From: Pseudomonadota bacterium
Lineage (GTDB): Bacteria > Desulfobacterota > Desulfobacteria > Desulfobacterales > RPRI01
Direction: 5' to 3'
Length of the DNA: 5,180 bases
NCBI GenBank assembly: GCA_018830925.1
Contig: JAHJRK010000382.1
Span: forward strand, 1-5,180
In this document: in pieces, positions 1 to 5,180 of the stretch
Position numbering within the stretch: the stretch's first letter is position 1
Layout of the letters: each line of letters begins with the position of its first letter
Made by a program: the position numbers and the translations under genes
The notes under the pieces: model-generated
Database searches by the model: none
What the model saw: only the letters and a program-made list of their open reading frames with translations
What the model was told of the DNA's origin: nothing

Positions 1-512
1 AGCTTGGGAATAATGCAATAGCTGCATCGCCTGCTGCATCCTTCAGCAATTTTTATATATGCCATATGCTGAACGGATCTTATTCTGGGCACAGAGGGCT
101 CACTTAAAACGGTCAGGTTGGGATCAGGCAAAAGGCATCCTGACGCTATAGGAATTCCTTCGGCAGCCTGCACTATTTTATCAAATGCACCTGTGCCGAT
201 AAAATAATCGACCTCAGGAAGGGTTTTTGCTATCTTCTCCCTGAAACGCTCGGGAAGACAACCTGTAACAATCAGCCTGCGGCATGAGCTGTTCTGTTTG
301 TGAGCGGCAAAATCGAGAATAGTGTCTATAGATTCATCTGTCGCGGATTCAATAAAACTGCACGTATTTACAATGATCGTATGTGCCCTTGCAGGATCCT
401 GAACAATATTCCACCCCGCATTTGCAAGCCTTCCCAACATCAATTCGCTGTCCACGAGATTTCTCGCGCACCCTAAACTTTCCAGATAGACATTTTTTTT
501 ATGTCTTGGCAT
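1..512 (-). CDS. rimO: Ribosomal protein S12 methylthiotransferase RimO, N-terminal part, cut by the left window edge
   Basis: I read 170 complete codons before the edge. RimO is a radical-SAM enzyme that methylthiolates a conserved aspartate of ribosomal protein S12 in the cytoplasm. The N-terminal MTTase domain opens with ESLGCARNLVDSE (residues 11-23) and holds three cluster cysteines: C15, C51 (in IVNTC) and C85 (in VTGC). The radical-SAM CxxxCxxC motif follows as C159, C163 and C166 (EGCSRRCSYCIIP), ligating the SAM-binding cluster. 'SLGCxxNLVDSE' separates RimO from its relative MiaB, which modifies tRNA. The ATG at 512 gives the usual length before that motif. The frame stays open upstream to the etfA stop, with one TTG at 542, but the extra residues do not resemble RimO. 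No good Shine-Dalgarno or promoter is visible before the ATG. The TRAM domain and the rest of the radical-SAM barrel lie outside the window. Confidence 0.95.
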   Translation of the reverse strand, partial: MPRHKKNVYLESLGCARNLVDSELMLGRLANAGWNIVQDPARAHTIIVNTCSFIESATDESIDTILDFAAHKQNSSCRRLIVTGCLPERFREKIAKTLPEVDYFIGTGAFDKIVQAAEGIPIASGCLLPDPNLTVLSEPSVPRIRSVQHMAYIKIAEGCSRRCSYCIIPK

Positions 513-540
513 ATAAAAACCCGGTTCTTTTATCCGCTGC

Positions 541-577
541 AAAAAAGTAGAGGCCGCCTTTATACCAAGGCAGCCCC
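541..577 (-). terminator. Rho-independent terminator after etfA
   Basis: Read on the minus strand, an 11-base-pair stem (GGGGCTGCCTT pairing with AAGGCGGCCTC, including two G-U pairs) encloses a six-base loop and is followed by TACTTTTTT. The stem begins 13 bases after the etfA TAG codon, a typical position for ending the etfBA transcript. The plus strand has no T tract after the stem, so it looks one-directional. It separates etfA from rimO, whose start lies about 28 bases past the T tract, so rimO needs either read-through or a promoter I cannot identify. Confidence 0.85.
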
Positions 578-590
578 GAAAAACAATCTT

Positions 591-1559
591 CTATATACCT
601 TTGACTTTTTTAATCTCTTCCGTAATCAAAGGGACAACTTCAAACAAATCTCCCGCAACTCCATAATCTGCCTTTGCAAAGATAGGTGCCTCGGGATCCT
701 TGTTTATCGCCACAATAACTTTTGATGAGGACATCCCTGCAAGATGCTGTATTGCTCCCGATATCCCGCAGGCAATGTAAAGATTAGGTGAAACAACCTT
801 TCCGGTTTGCCCGACCTGGTCCGAGTGAGGCCTCCATCCTTCATCAACAGCAGACCTGGAAGCTCCGACAGCTCCTCCAAAAATCCCGGCAAGCTTTTCT
901 ATTACTGAATAATCAGACCCTCCCATTCCCCTTCCACCTGACACAACCACATCTGCTTCGGTCAATTCGACCTTGCCTGTATCAAGTTTCTTTTCTATGA
1001 ATTTAAGATCAGTACTGCCTTTGTCGGCAGCAATAACTTCAACTTCTCCTGCCTTTTGAGATTCGGCAATCATCATGGAATTGGGACGAACTGCAATAAT
1101 CCGGGGCTCTCCTTCAAACATGATTTCGGCAAGGATTTTCCCGCCGTACATAGGCCTTGTCACAACAACATTTCCGGCTTCAACCCTTACTGCAACACAA
1201 TCCATTGCAAGAGGAGAGTCGAGTCTGGCGGACAGCCTCGCCGCAAGATCTCTTCCACGGGAGGACGCCCCCAAAATAATTACGCAAGGTTTTTCTTTGG
1301 CTACAATACCGGCAACGACATTTGTGTAAGCGTCGGTCATGTATTCTTCAAGTACGGCGTCGTCGGCAACAAGGATCCTGTCGGCCCCATATTTTCCCAA
1401 TAACTCGGAATTGCTTTTTATTCCGGAGCCAAGAACCGCAACTGAAAGAACGCATCCCAGGCCGTCCGCTATGCGCCTTCCCTCACTGAGCGCTTCGTAA
1501 GTAACCTTTCGGAAAACACCATTTACCTGTTCCGCTATTGCAAGTACTCCACAAGACAT
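591..1559 (-). CDS. etfA: Electron transfer flavoprotein, alpha subunit
   Basis: The 322-residue EtfA pairs with EtfB to form a cytoplasmic FAD-containing heterodimer that carries electrons between flavin dehydrogenases and a quinone reductase or other acceptor. The N-terminal alpha/beta domain covers about residues 1-190. The C-terminal FAD-binding domain is highly conserved: VVSGGRGMGG (205-214), GASRSAVDEGW (232-242), QVGQTGKVVSPNLYIACGIS (248-267), GAIQHLAGM (268-276) and VAINKDPEAPIF (283-294). The LYIACGISGAIQHLAG stretch matches the ETF-alpha family signature. Length is normal and there is no N-terminal ferredoxin-like extension, unlike some anaerobe EtfA proteins. The ATG at 1559 has a good AAGGAG Shine-Dalgarno six bases upstream. 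etfB lies upstream after a 126-base spacer, and a terminator follows directly. No acyl-CoA dehydrogenase or ETF-quinone reductase gene adjoins, so the redox partner cannot be named. Confidence 0.97.
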   Translation of the reverse strand: MSCGVLAIAEQVNGVFRKVTYEALSEGRRIADGLGCVLSVAVLGSGIKSNSELLGKYGADRILVADDAVLEEYMTDAYTNVVAGIVAKEKPCVIILGASSRGRDLAARLSARLDSPLAMDCVAVRVEAGNVVVTRPMYGGKILAEIMFEGEPRIIAVRPNSMMIAESQKAGEVEVIAADKGSTDLKFIEKKLDTGKVELTEADVVVSGGRGMGGSDYSVIEKLAGIFGGAVGASRSAVDEGWRPHSDQVGQTGKVVSPNLYIACGISGAIQHLAGMSSSKVIVAINKDPEAPIFAKADYGVAGDLFEVVPLITEEIKKVKGI

Positions 1560-1584
1560 ATCAATCTCCTTATAATAAATTGGC

Positions 1585-1669
1585 GGTATCGTAAAAGTTT
1601 TATACTAATGATATTGAGCGATCCGGGAGAAAGCTCAGGAAGTGATCAAAAACATACTTTTACGGTAAC
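1585..1669. repeat. Nested inverted repeat filling the etfB-etfA spacer
   Basis: The arms are 1585-1598 and 1656-1669. They are complementary at 12 of 14 positions, with an exact nine-base core (CGTAAAAGT against ACTTTTACG). Between them lies a smaller perfect inverted repeat, TGAGC at 1615-1619 and GCTCA at 1633-1637, with a 13-base loop. The etfB mRNA could fold here into a long imperfect stem with an inner hairpin, ending about 25 bases before the etfA start. No T tract follows, so it is not a classical terminator. It could be an RNA processing or stability element, or a small non-autonomous insertion (MITE-like). I see no convincing target-site duplication. Confidence 0.5.
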
Positions 1670-1685
1670 ATCATAATTTAAATGA

Positions 1686-2468
1686 TTAAACAACCTTGGC
1701 CTCTTCATGCAGGGCTTTGACAAGCGCTTTGGCTTTATCTGCAGCGGTCTCCCCTGCTATCATCTTTCCTCCCTTTCGTTCGGGCGGATATTTGAGTGAA
1801 ATTATCTTTGTCTTCGTGGCGCCTATACCGGCAACATCAAGACCGATATCTTTAAGGCTTTTAATTTCAAGAGGTTTTTTCTTGGCTTTCATAATACCTG
1901 GAAGGGATGCATACCTTGGTTCATTCAGTCCCCGCTGAGTTGTTATAAGTGCGGGAAGGGGGGCTTCTACAACAACCATACCTCCCTCTACTGTTCTGTT
2001 GCACGTTATTCTCCCGTCTGCTATCGCTTCTTTCATCACCATTGTAACAGCCGGAATATTCAGGAACTCGGCCACCGCTGACCCCACCATATAATTGTCT
2101 CCATCAACAGCCCGCTGGCCTGCAATAATAAGATCAAACGGCATATTCTTAATCACCGCGGCAAGAATCTTTGCCGTTTGCAATCCATCACAGTTGCAAG
2201 CGGCAGGGTCGTTTATCAATATGCCCTTATCGGCTCCCATTGCAAGCGCTGTTCTTATTGCTTCAACCGCCTTTTCCGTCCCTGTGGAAAGAATTGTTAC
2301 CGAACCGCCGTGCGCCTCTTTAACCCTGAGAGCTTCTTCCACAGCGAATTCGTCATAAGGATTAATTACCCACTTCACATCGTCCGTCTTTACCGACAAA
2401 CCGTTTTCGGAAATACCTACAAACGACTCGGTTGATGGAACCTGTTTTAATAAAACAATGATTTCCAA
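1686..2468 (-). CDS. etfB: Electron transfer flavoprotein, beta subunit (TTG start preferred)
   Basis: EtfB is the partner of EtfA and binds the second nucleotide (AMP in classical ETFs, a second FAD in bifurcating ones). From TTG at 2468 the protein is 260 residues, a usual family length, beginning MEIIVLLKQVPST as EtfB proteins do. Recognisable parts are VINPYDEFAVEEALRVKE (34-51), ALAMGADKGILI (74-85), AGQRAVDGDNYMVG (116-129), the beta-signature region from CNRTVEGG (156-163) to LPALITT (171-177), and NEPRYASLPGIMKAKKKP (182-199). An ATG at 2489 would add seven residues (MKGGTGK). However, it has no Shine-Dalgarno, and those codons themselves contain a strong GGGAGG for the TTG. The DGD triplet (122-124) resembles bifurcating EtfB, while the NEPRY...KAKKK tail resembles the classical group, so the class is unresolved. 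It is probably first in its transcript, behind the promoter at 2597-2623. Confidence 0.95.
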   Translation of the reverse strand: MEIIVLLKQVPSTESFVGISENGLSVKTDDVKWVINPYDEFAVEEALRVKEAHGGSVTILSTGTEKAVEAIRTALAMGADKGILINDPAACNCDGLQTAKILAAVIKNMPFDLIIAGQRAVDGDNYMVGSAVAEFLNIPAVTMVMKEAIADGRITCNRTVEGGMVVVEAPLPALITTQRGLNEPRYASLPGIMKAKKKPLEIKSLKDIGLDVAGIGATKTKIISLKYPPERKGGKMIAGETAADKAKALVKALHEEAKVV

Positions 2469-2478
2469 TTTTCCCGTT

Positions 2479-2484
2479 CCTCCC
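2479..2484 (-). promoter_or_regulatory. Ribosome binding site that decides the etfB start
   Basis: On the minus strand AAGGGAGGAA lies 10 bases before TTG at 2468 and directly after the upstream in-frame ATG at 2489. A ribosome docked here would start at the TTG, not the ATG. The sequence before the ATG (AATTCACACAGC) has no purine-rich Shine-Dalgarno. Homology of the EtfB N-terminus supports the same choice. Confidence 0.75.
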
Positions 2485-2573
2485 TTCATGCTGTGTGAAT
2501 TAAATTGATATTAATAAAAAAACAATAAAGTTGGTAGAATCATATTGAAAACAAGCAGTTATGAATAATTAAC

Positions 2574-2585
2574 AAATATATATTT
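2574..2585. repeat. 12-base AT palindrome in the etfB leader
   Basis: AAATATATATTT is a perfect 12-base palindrome 11 bases downstream of the proposed -10 box, around the expected transcription start. It could be an operator half-arm pair. It is pure A and T in an AT-rich leader, so it may equally be low-complexity sequence. Confidence 0.25.
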
Positions 2586-2596
2586 CTAATAAGTTG

Positions 2597-2623
2597 ATTA
2601 TATTAGTATAAAAATCTTGTCAA
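2597..2623 (-). promoter_or_regulatory. Sigma-70-type promoter for etfBA
   Basis: On the minus strand a perfect -35 TTGACA (2618-2623) is followed after 15 bases by a perfect -10 TATAAT (2597-2602). The spacer is two bases shorter than the optimum. Shifting the -35 by one or two bases restores 16-17 at the cost of hexamer match. It sits in the 166-base region after the apbE stop, pointing at etfB. Transcription would start near 2590 and give a leader of roughly 120 bases before the TTG start. The region 2490-2590 is very AT-rich and shows no riboswitch-like or protein-coding pattern. Confidence 0.6.
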
Positions 2624-2655
2624 ATGAATTCTAAATCGATTTATTGAAGAATCCG

Positions 2656-3690
2656 TTATCTTTCAAAAAGGATCTTTTCATCATTTCCAAACCCATTTGA
2701 AAAATAATCGGTAAGTTTTCCATCCTTATCCTTTATCACAATAAGACATTCAACTCCGGGAAGTCTTTCAACAAGTTCAATCCCTTTTTCATGCCCTGCG
2801 ACCATGATTGCCGTTGCAAGCCCGTCGGCAAAGGTGCAGTCATCGGCCACAACAGAAACACTGACAATCCCGTTCTTCACAGGATACCCTGTTTTGGGAT
2901 CTATGACATGCGAATAGGCGGCCCCTTTTTTCTCGAAAAAATTCCTATAATCCCCGCTTGTGGCAAGCGCCTTGTTTTTTAAGCGCACTGTTTTATAAAT
3001 ATCGTCAATAAGGGAATCTTTATATGGCATGTTTATGCCGACCAGCCAGTCTCTGCCGTCTATTTTAGATCCTGAGGCATAAACTTCACCTCCTATTTCA
3101 ACAAGAAAGTTTATTATGCCATTATTTCTAATAACTTCTGCCATCTGATCAACACCATATCCTTTGGCAATTGAACCAAGGTCAAGGCTGACAAGCGGAT
3201 TTCGCTTTGCAATATATCCTTTTTCAGATATCTCAATTTTATCGAACCCGACATTTGCAAGATGGTCTTCAATCTCTTTTTTTTGAGGAACCCGCTTCTC
3301 TTTTTCGGTTCTGCCAAATCCCCACAGATCAACAAGAGGATACACTGTTCCGTCCCAAGCCCCTCCCGAAAGTTTGTAAATTCTCCGGGCAACAGTCATA
3401 ACATTCAAAAAGTTTTCTGTGATAATGAACTTATCCTGTGAGTTAAACGCATTGAACCTGCTTATCTCGCTCTCACCGATAAAAACCGACATGCTGTTGT
3501 TTACATCTTTCAGCCTTTTTTCAATTTTATCTTTCAGTTCCGCTGTATCTTTATAAAACCATGTCACAACCTTTATATTATATGTCGTGCCCATGGTTCT
3601 GCCGGAAATAAGAACTTCTTTTTTCAGGTTGCAGCCTGTGCCAATAAAAAAGAAAATCAATATGGCGAATGCTTTTGCCTTGAAATTCAT
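2656..3690 (-). CDS. apbE: FAD:protein FMN transferase, ApbE family lipoprotein
   Basis: ApbE moves FMN from FAD onto a threonine or serine of target proteins such as RnfG/RnfD, NqrB/NqrC or other FMN-binding-domain proteins, on the outer face of the cytoplasmic membrane. The 344-residue protein starts with a charged MNFKAK, a hydrophobic stretch (7-17) and a lipoprotein cleavage motif GTGC with C20 as the lipidated cysteine. Position -3 is glycine rather than the preferred leucine. Family motifs follow: SGRTMGTTYNIKV (29-41), GGAWDGTVYPLVDLWGFG (109-126), SLDLGSIAKGYGVD (168-181), EIGGEVYASG (198-207), SGDYRNFF (245-252), HVIDPKTGYP (261-270), and ADGLATAI (288-295), whose acidic and hydroxyl residues bind the metal. 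Length is typical. It starts 21 bases after the hypE stop behind only a weak AGAGAG, suggesting co-transcription and perhaps translational dependence. No flavinylation target lies in the window. Confidence 0.95.
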   Translation of the reverse strand: MNFKAKAFAILIFFFIGTGCNLKKEVLISGRTMGTTYNIKVVTWFYKDTAELKDKIEKRLKDVNNSMSVFIGESEISRFNAFNSQDKFIITENFLNVMTVARRIYKLSGGAWDGTVYPLVDLWGFGRTEKEKRVPQKKEIEDHLANVGFDKIEISEKGYIAKRNPLVSLDLGSIAKGYGVDQMAEVIRNNGIINFLVEIGGEVYASGSKIDGRDWLVGINMPYKDSLIDDIYKTVRLKNKALATSGDYRNFFEKKGAAYSHVIDPKTGYPVKNGIVSVSVVADDCTFADGLATAIMVAGHEKGIELVERLPGVECLIVIKDKDGKLTDYFSNGFGNDEKILFER

Positions 3691-3711
3691 TTTATAACCG
3701 TTTCTCTCTTT

Positions 3712-4722
3712 TCAGCAGATTCTCGGAAGCTGCTCGCCTGTGAGCATATCAACCATTCTGACTCCGCCGATTCCCGTCTCAAGGAAAACTTTTCCCGGAT
3801 GTCCGGATACCACCTCGCCTATTATGCAGGCGTCTTTCCCGAACTCATCTTCCCTGACTGCCGAAAGAACCATGTCAGCATCTTCCGGCGAAACAAAAGC
3901 AAGCAGTTTTCCCTCATTTGCGATATAAAGAGGATCAAACCCGAGCAGTTCACAAATTCCTTTGACTTCATTTTTTACAGGTATCTTATTCTCATAAATC
4001 TTTATGCCGGCATTGGACTTTTCGGCTATTTCATTCAGGGAGGTACCCACTCCGCCACGGGTCGGATCACGCAATACATGGATATTCTTGCTTGAAGAAA
4101 ATATTTTTTCGACCATGTGATTTAGCGGCGCCGCATCGCTTCTGACAGAAGAGGTAAATGTCATCCCCTCCCGCTGGGTCAAAATGGTTATGCCATGATC
4201 TGCAATCGTTCCGCTCAATATTATTTTATCGCCGGGAACCGCCTTGTCACATCCGACATCAACATTGTCAGGTATCAGCCCGATCCCGGATGTGTTTATG
4301 AATATCTTGTCGACAGCTCCTTTCGGCACAACCTTGGTATCGCCCGTCACAACTTTAATCCCAGCTTTTTCAGCAGCTGCCCCCATTGATTTTATTATCC
4401 TCTCAAGATCGGATATTAAAAAACCCTCTTCAATGACAAGTCCTACGCTCAGATAGAGAGGAGAACCTCCGCACATTGCGATATCGTTCACAGTTCCGTA
4501 TATTGCAAGCTCCCCGATATTTCCTCCGGGGAAAAAGATAGGATCAACGACATATGTATCCGTGGAAAAGGCGAATTTCTTTCCGCCGATGTTCAATATC
4601 GCCCCGTCATTTAATTTCGAAAGCATTGGATTATCAAACACAGGAAGCATGATATCCATAGTCAGTAAGTGGGAGATTTTCCCGCCGCTTCCGTGATCAA
4701 GTAATATTCTGTCGGTCTTCAT
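3712..4722 (-). CDS. hypE: Hydrogenase maturation protein HypE (carbamoyl dehydratase)
   Basis: HypE receives a carbamoyl group from HypF on its C-terminal cysteine. It dehydrates the resulting thiocarboxamide to a thiocyanate using ATP, and passes cyanide to iron on the HypC-HypD complex for the [NiFe]-hydrogenase active site. The protein is 336 residues, normal for the family, and belongs to the PurM/AIR-synthetase-like ATP-binding fold. Visible motifs are LLDHGSGG (7-14), STDTYVVDPIFFPGG (53-67), GTVNDIAMCGG (76-86), VVTGDTKVV (124-132), DPTRGGVG (219-226) and the ending PRIC, whose terminal C336 is the essential modified residue. The ATG at 4722 has AAGGAT eight bases upstream. hypD lies upstream after a 109-base gap and apbE starts 21 bases downstream. 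The intact C-terminal cysteine argues for a functional enzyme. Confidence 0.98.
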   Translation of the reverse strand: MKTDRILLDHGSGGKISHLLTMDIMLPVFDNPMLSKLNDGAILNIGGKKFAFSTDTYVVDPIFFPGGNIGELAIYGTVNDIAMCGGSPLYLSVGLVIEEGFLISDLERIIKSMGAAAEKAGIKVVTGDTKVVPKGAVDKIFINTSGIGLIPDNVDVGCDKAVPGDKIILSGTIADHGITILTQREGMTFTSSVRSDAAPLNHMVEKIFSSSKNIHVLRDPTRGGVGTSLNEIAEKSNAGIKIYENKIPVKNEVKGICELLGFDPLYIANEGKLLAFVSPEDADMVLSAVREDEFGKDACIIGEVVSGHPGKVFLETGIGGVRMVDMLTGEQLPRIC

Positions 4723-4771
4723 CTGTTTTTATCCTTGATGATTTTACAAAAAGTTCATCTGCCAAACCTCT

Positions 4772-4794
4772 AATGCTTTATAATTTTTAGCATT
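4772..4794. repeat. Small hairpin in the 109-base hypD-hypE gap
   Basis: AATGCT and AGCATT form a perfect six-base inverted repeat around an 11-base AT-rich loop, about halfway between the hypD stop and the hypE start. There is no T tract suited to termination. The gap is otherwise unremarkable apart from two very short start-to-stop runs on the minus strand. Function is unknown and chance is possible. Confidence 0.25.
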
Positions 4795-4831
4795 TCACCT
4801 GAATCCCTGAAGCCTTATCCGCTGCTTTACC

Positions 4832-5180
4832 CTATTCTTCGCTGTGGTACTTGTAGTAAGCCGCGCATGTCCCTTCGCTCGAAACCATGCACGGCCCGAC
4901 AGGTTCAACCGGAGTGCAGATTTTCTTATAAAGAGGACATTCGACTGGGGTTTTAAGGCCTGTAAGGATTTCACCGCAGGCACATCCCTTCGGCTCTTTC
5001 GAATCTTTATAACATATTTCAAATTTTTTTCCGGCGTCATAGTTTGAAAATTCATCCCTGATTTTAAGCCCGCTTCCTTGAATAATTCCTATTCCCCGCC
5101 ACACAACATCCGCCGGTTCAAATACATCATTCATTATCCTGATCGCTTTTTCATTTCCTTCAAAAGAGACAACCCGAGTG
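4832..5180 (-). CDS. hypD: Hydrogenase maturation protein HypD, C-terminal part, cut by the right window edge
   Basis: The last 115 residues of HypD are present. The open frame continues past the internal methionine at 5134 to the edge, reading TRVVSFEGNEKAIRIMNDVF. HypD carries a [4Fe-4S] cluster and, with HypC, forms the scaffold on which Fe(CN)2CO is assembled for [NiFe]-hydrogenases. Diagnostic C-terminal sequence is visible: FEPADVVWRGIGIIQGSGL, CACGEILTGLKTPVECPLY, and then CTPVEPVGPCMVSSEGTCAA. This is the cysteine-rich region supplying cluster ligands and redox cysteines. Only a short tail (YYKYHSEE) follows, so the C-terminus is intact. It lies upstream of hypE in the common hypC-hypD-hypE order; the N-terminal part is outside the window. 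Starting at the internal ATG at 5134 would wrongly give a 100-residue protein. Confidence 0.97.
   Translation of the reverse strand, partial: TRVVSFEGNEKAIRIMNDVFEPADVVWRGIGIIQGSGLKIRDEFSNYDAGKKFEICYKDSKEPKGCACGEILTGLKTPVECPLYKKICTPVEPVGPCMVSSEGTCAAYYKYHSEE

Noticed and set aside
513..593. A possible N-terminal extension of rimO, since the frame is open back to the etfA stop and has a TTG at 542.
   Set aside because: The extra residues run through the terminator hairpin and do not resemble RimO. The ATG at 512 gives a normal N-terminus.
1056..1403. Long plus-strand open frames opposite etfA (for example 1056-1403 and 1075-1329).
   Set aside because: They lie antisense to a clear etfA gene, encode proline-, serine- and cysteine-rich unfamiliar sequence, and lack ribosome binding sites. 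They are shadow frames.
2569..2575. TTAACAA (TTGTTAA on the minus strand) in the etfB leader resembles half of a Rex redox-repressor site.
   Set aside because: The second half-site (TCATAAC in place of TTAACAA) does not match, so a Rex operator is not supported.
1598..2613. The 12-base sequence TTTTATACTAAT occurs on the plus strand at 1598-1609 and, inverted, at 2602-2613 inside the etfB promoter.
   Set aside because: A 12-base match in either orientation is expected about once by chance in a window of this size, more so in AT-rich DNA. On the plus strand TTGGCG-15-TATACT (1580-1606) might resemble a weak antisense promoter, but the match is poor.
530..4825. The 11-base sequence TTATCCGCTGC is repeated in two intergenic regions (530-540 and 4815-4825).
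   Set aside because: A few exact 11-base repeats are expected by chance in about 5 kb, and the flanks do not match.
4795..5055. An 86-codon minus-strand frame overlapping the hypD end.
   Set aside because: It is in a different frame from the unmistakable HypD C-terminus and has no recognisable protein features.

Overview
The window looks like chromosomal DNA of an anaerobic, hydrogenase-bearing bacterium of moderate GC content. The gene set (hydrogenase maturation, an ApbE flavin transferase lipoprotein, a stand-alone electron transfer flavoprotein) fits a sulfate-reducing or syntrophic Desulfobacterota-type organism. That placement is an inference from gene content and protein style, not a computed result. 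All six recognisable genes lie on the minus strand, so transcription runs from the right edge to the left edge.

In transcription order: (1) the 3' part of hypD enters from the right edge (4832-5180), followed by hypE (3712-4722) and apbE (2656-3690). HypD and HypE make and deliver the cyanide ligands of the [NiFe]-hydrogenase active site. ApbE is an exported lipoprotein that attaches FMN covalently to target proteins, and it starts only 21 bases after hypE. (2) A 5' intergenic region (about 2469-2655) carries a promoter with consensus -35 and -10 hexamers and an AT-rich leader of roughly 120 bases. (3) etfB (start most likely TTG at 2468) and etfA (591-1559) encode the two subunits of an electron transfer flavoprotein. 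They are separated by an unusually long 126-base spacer containing a nested inverted repeat. (4) A strong Rho-independent terminator (541-577) closes the etfBA unit. (5) rimO begins at 512 and runs off the left edge. It encodes the methylthiotransferase that modifies ribosomal protein S12, and it is unrelated in function to the genes before it.

The hyp, apbE and etf genes share a redox-cofactor theme, but no hydrogenase subunit, Rnf/Nqr-type ApbE substrate, acyl-CoA dehydrogenase or ETF dehydrogenase is present, so the partners must lie elsewhere. I see no RNA gene, CRISPR array, IS element or phage gene, and no new protein system. The points worth a second look are regulatory or structural: the etfB start, the etfB-etfA spacer, the promoter and leader, and the hypD-hypE gap. 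No gene-free stretch exceeds 300 bases.
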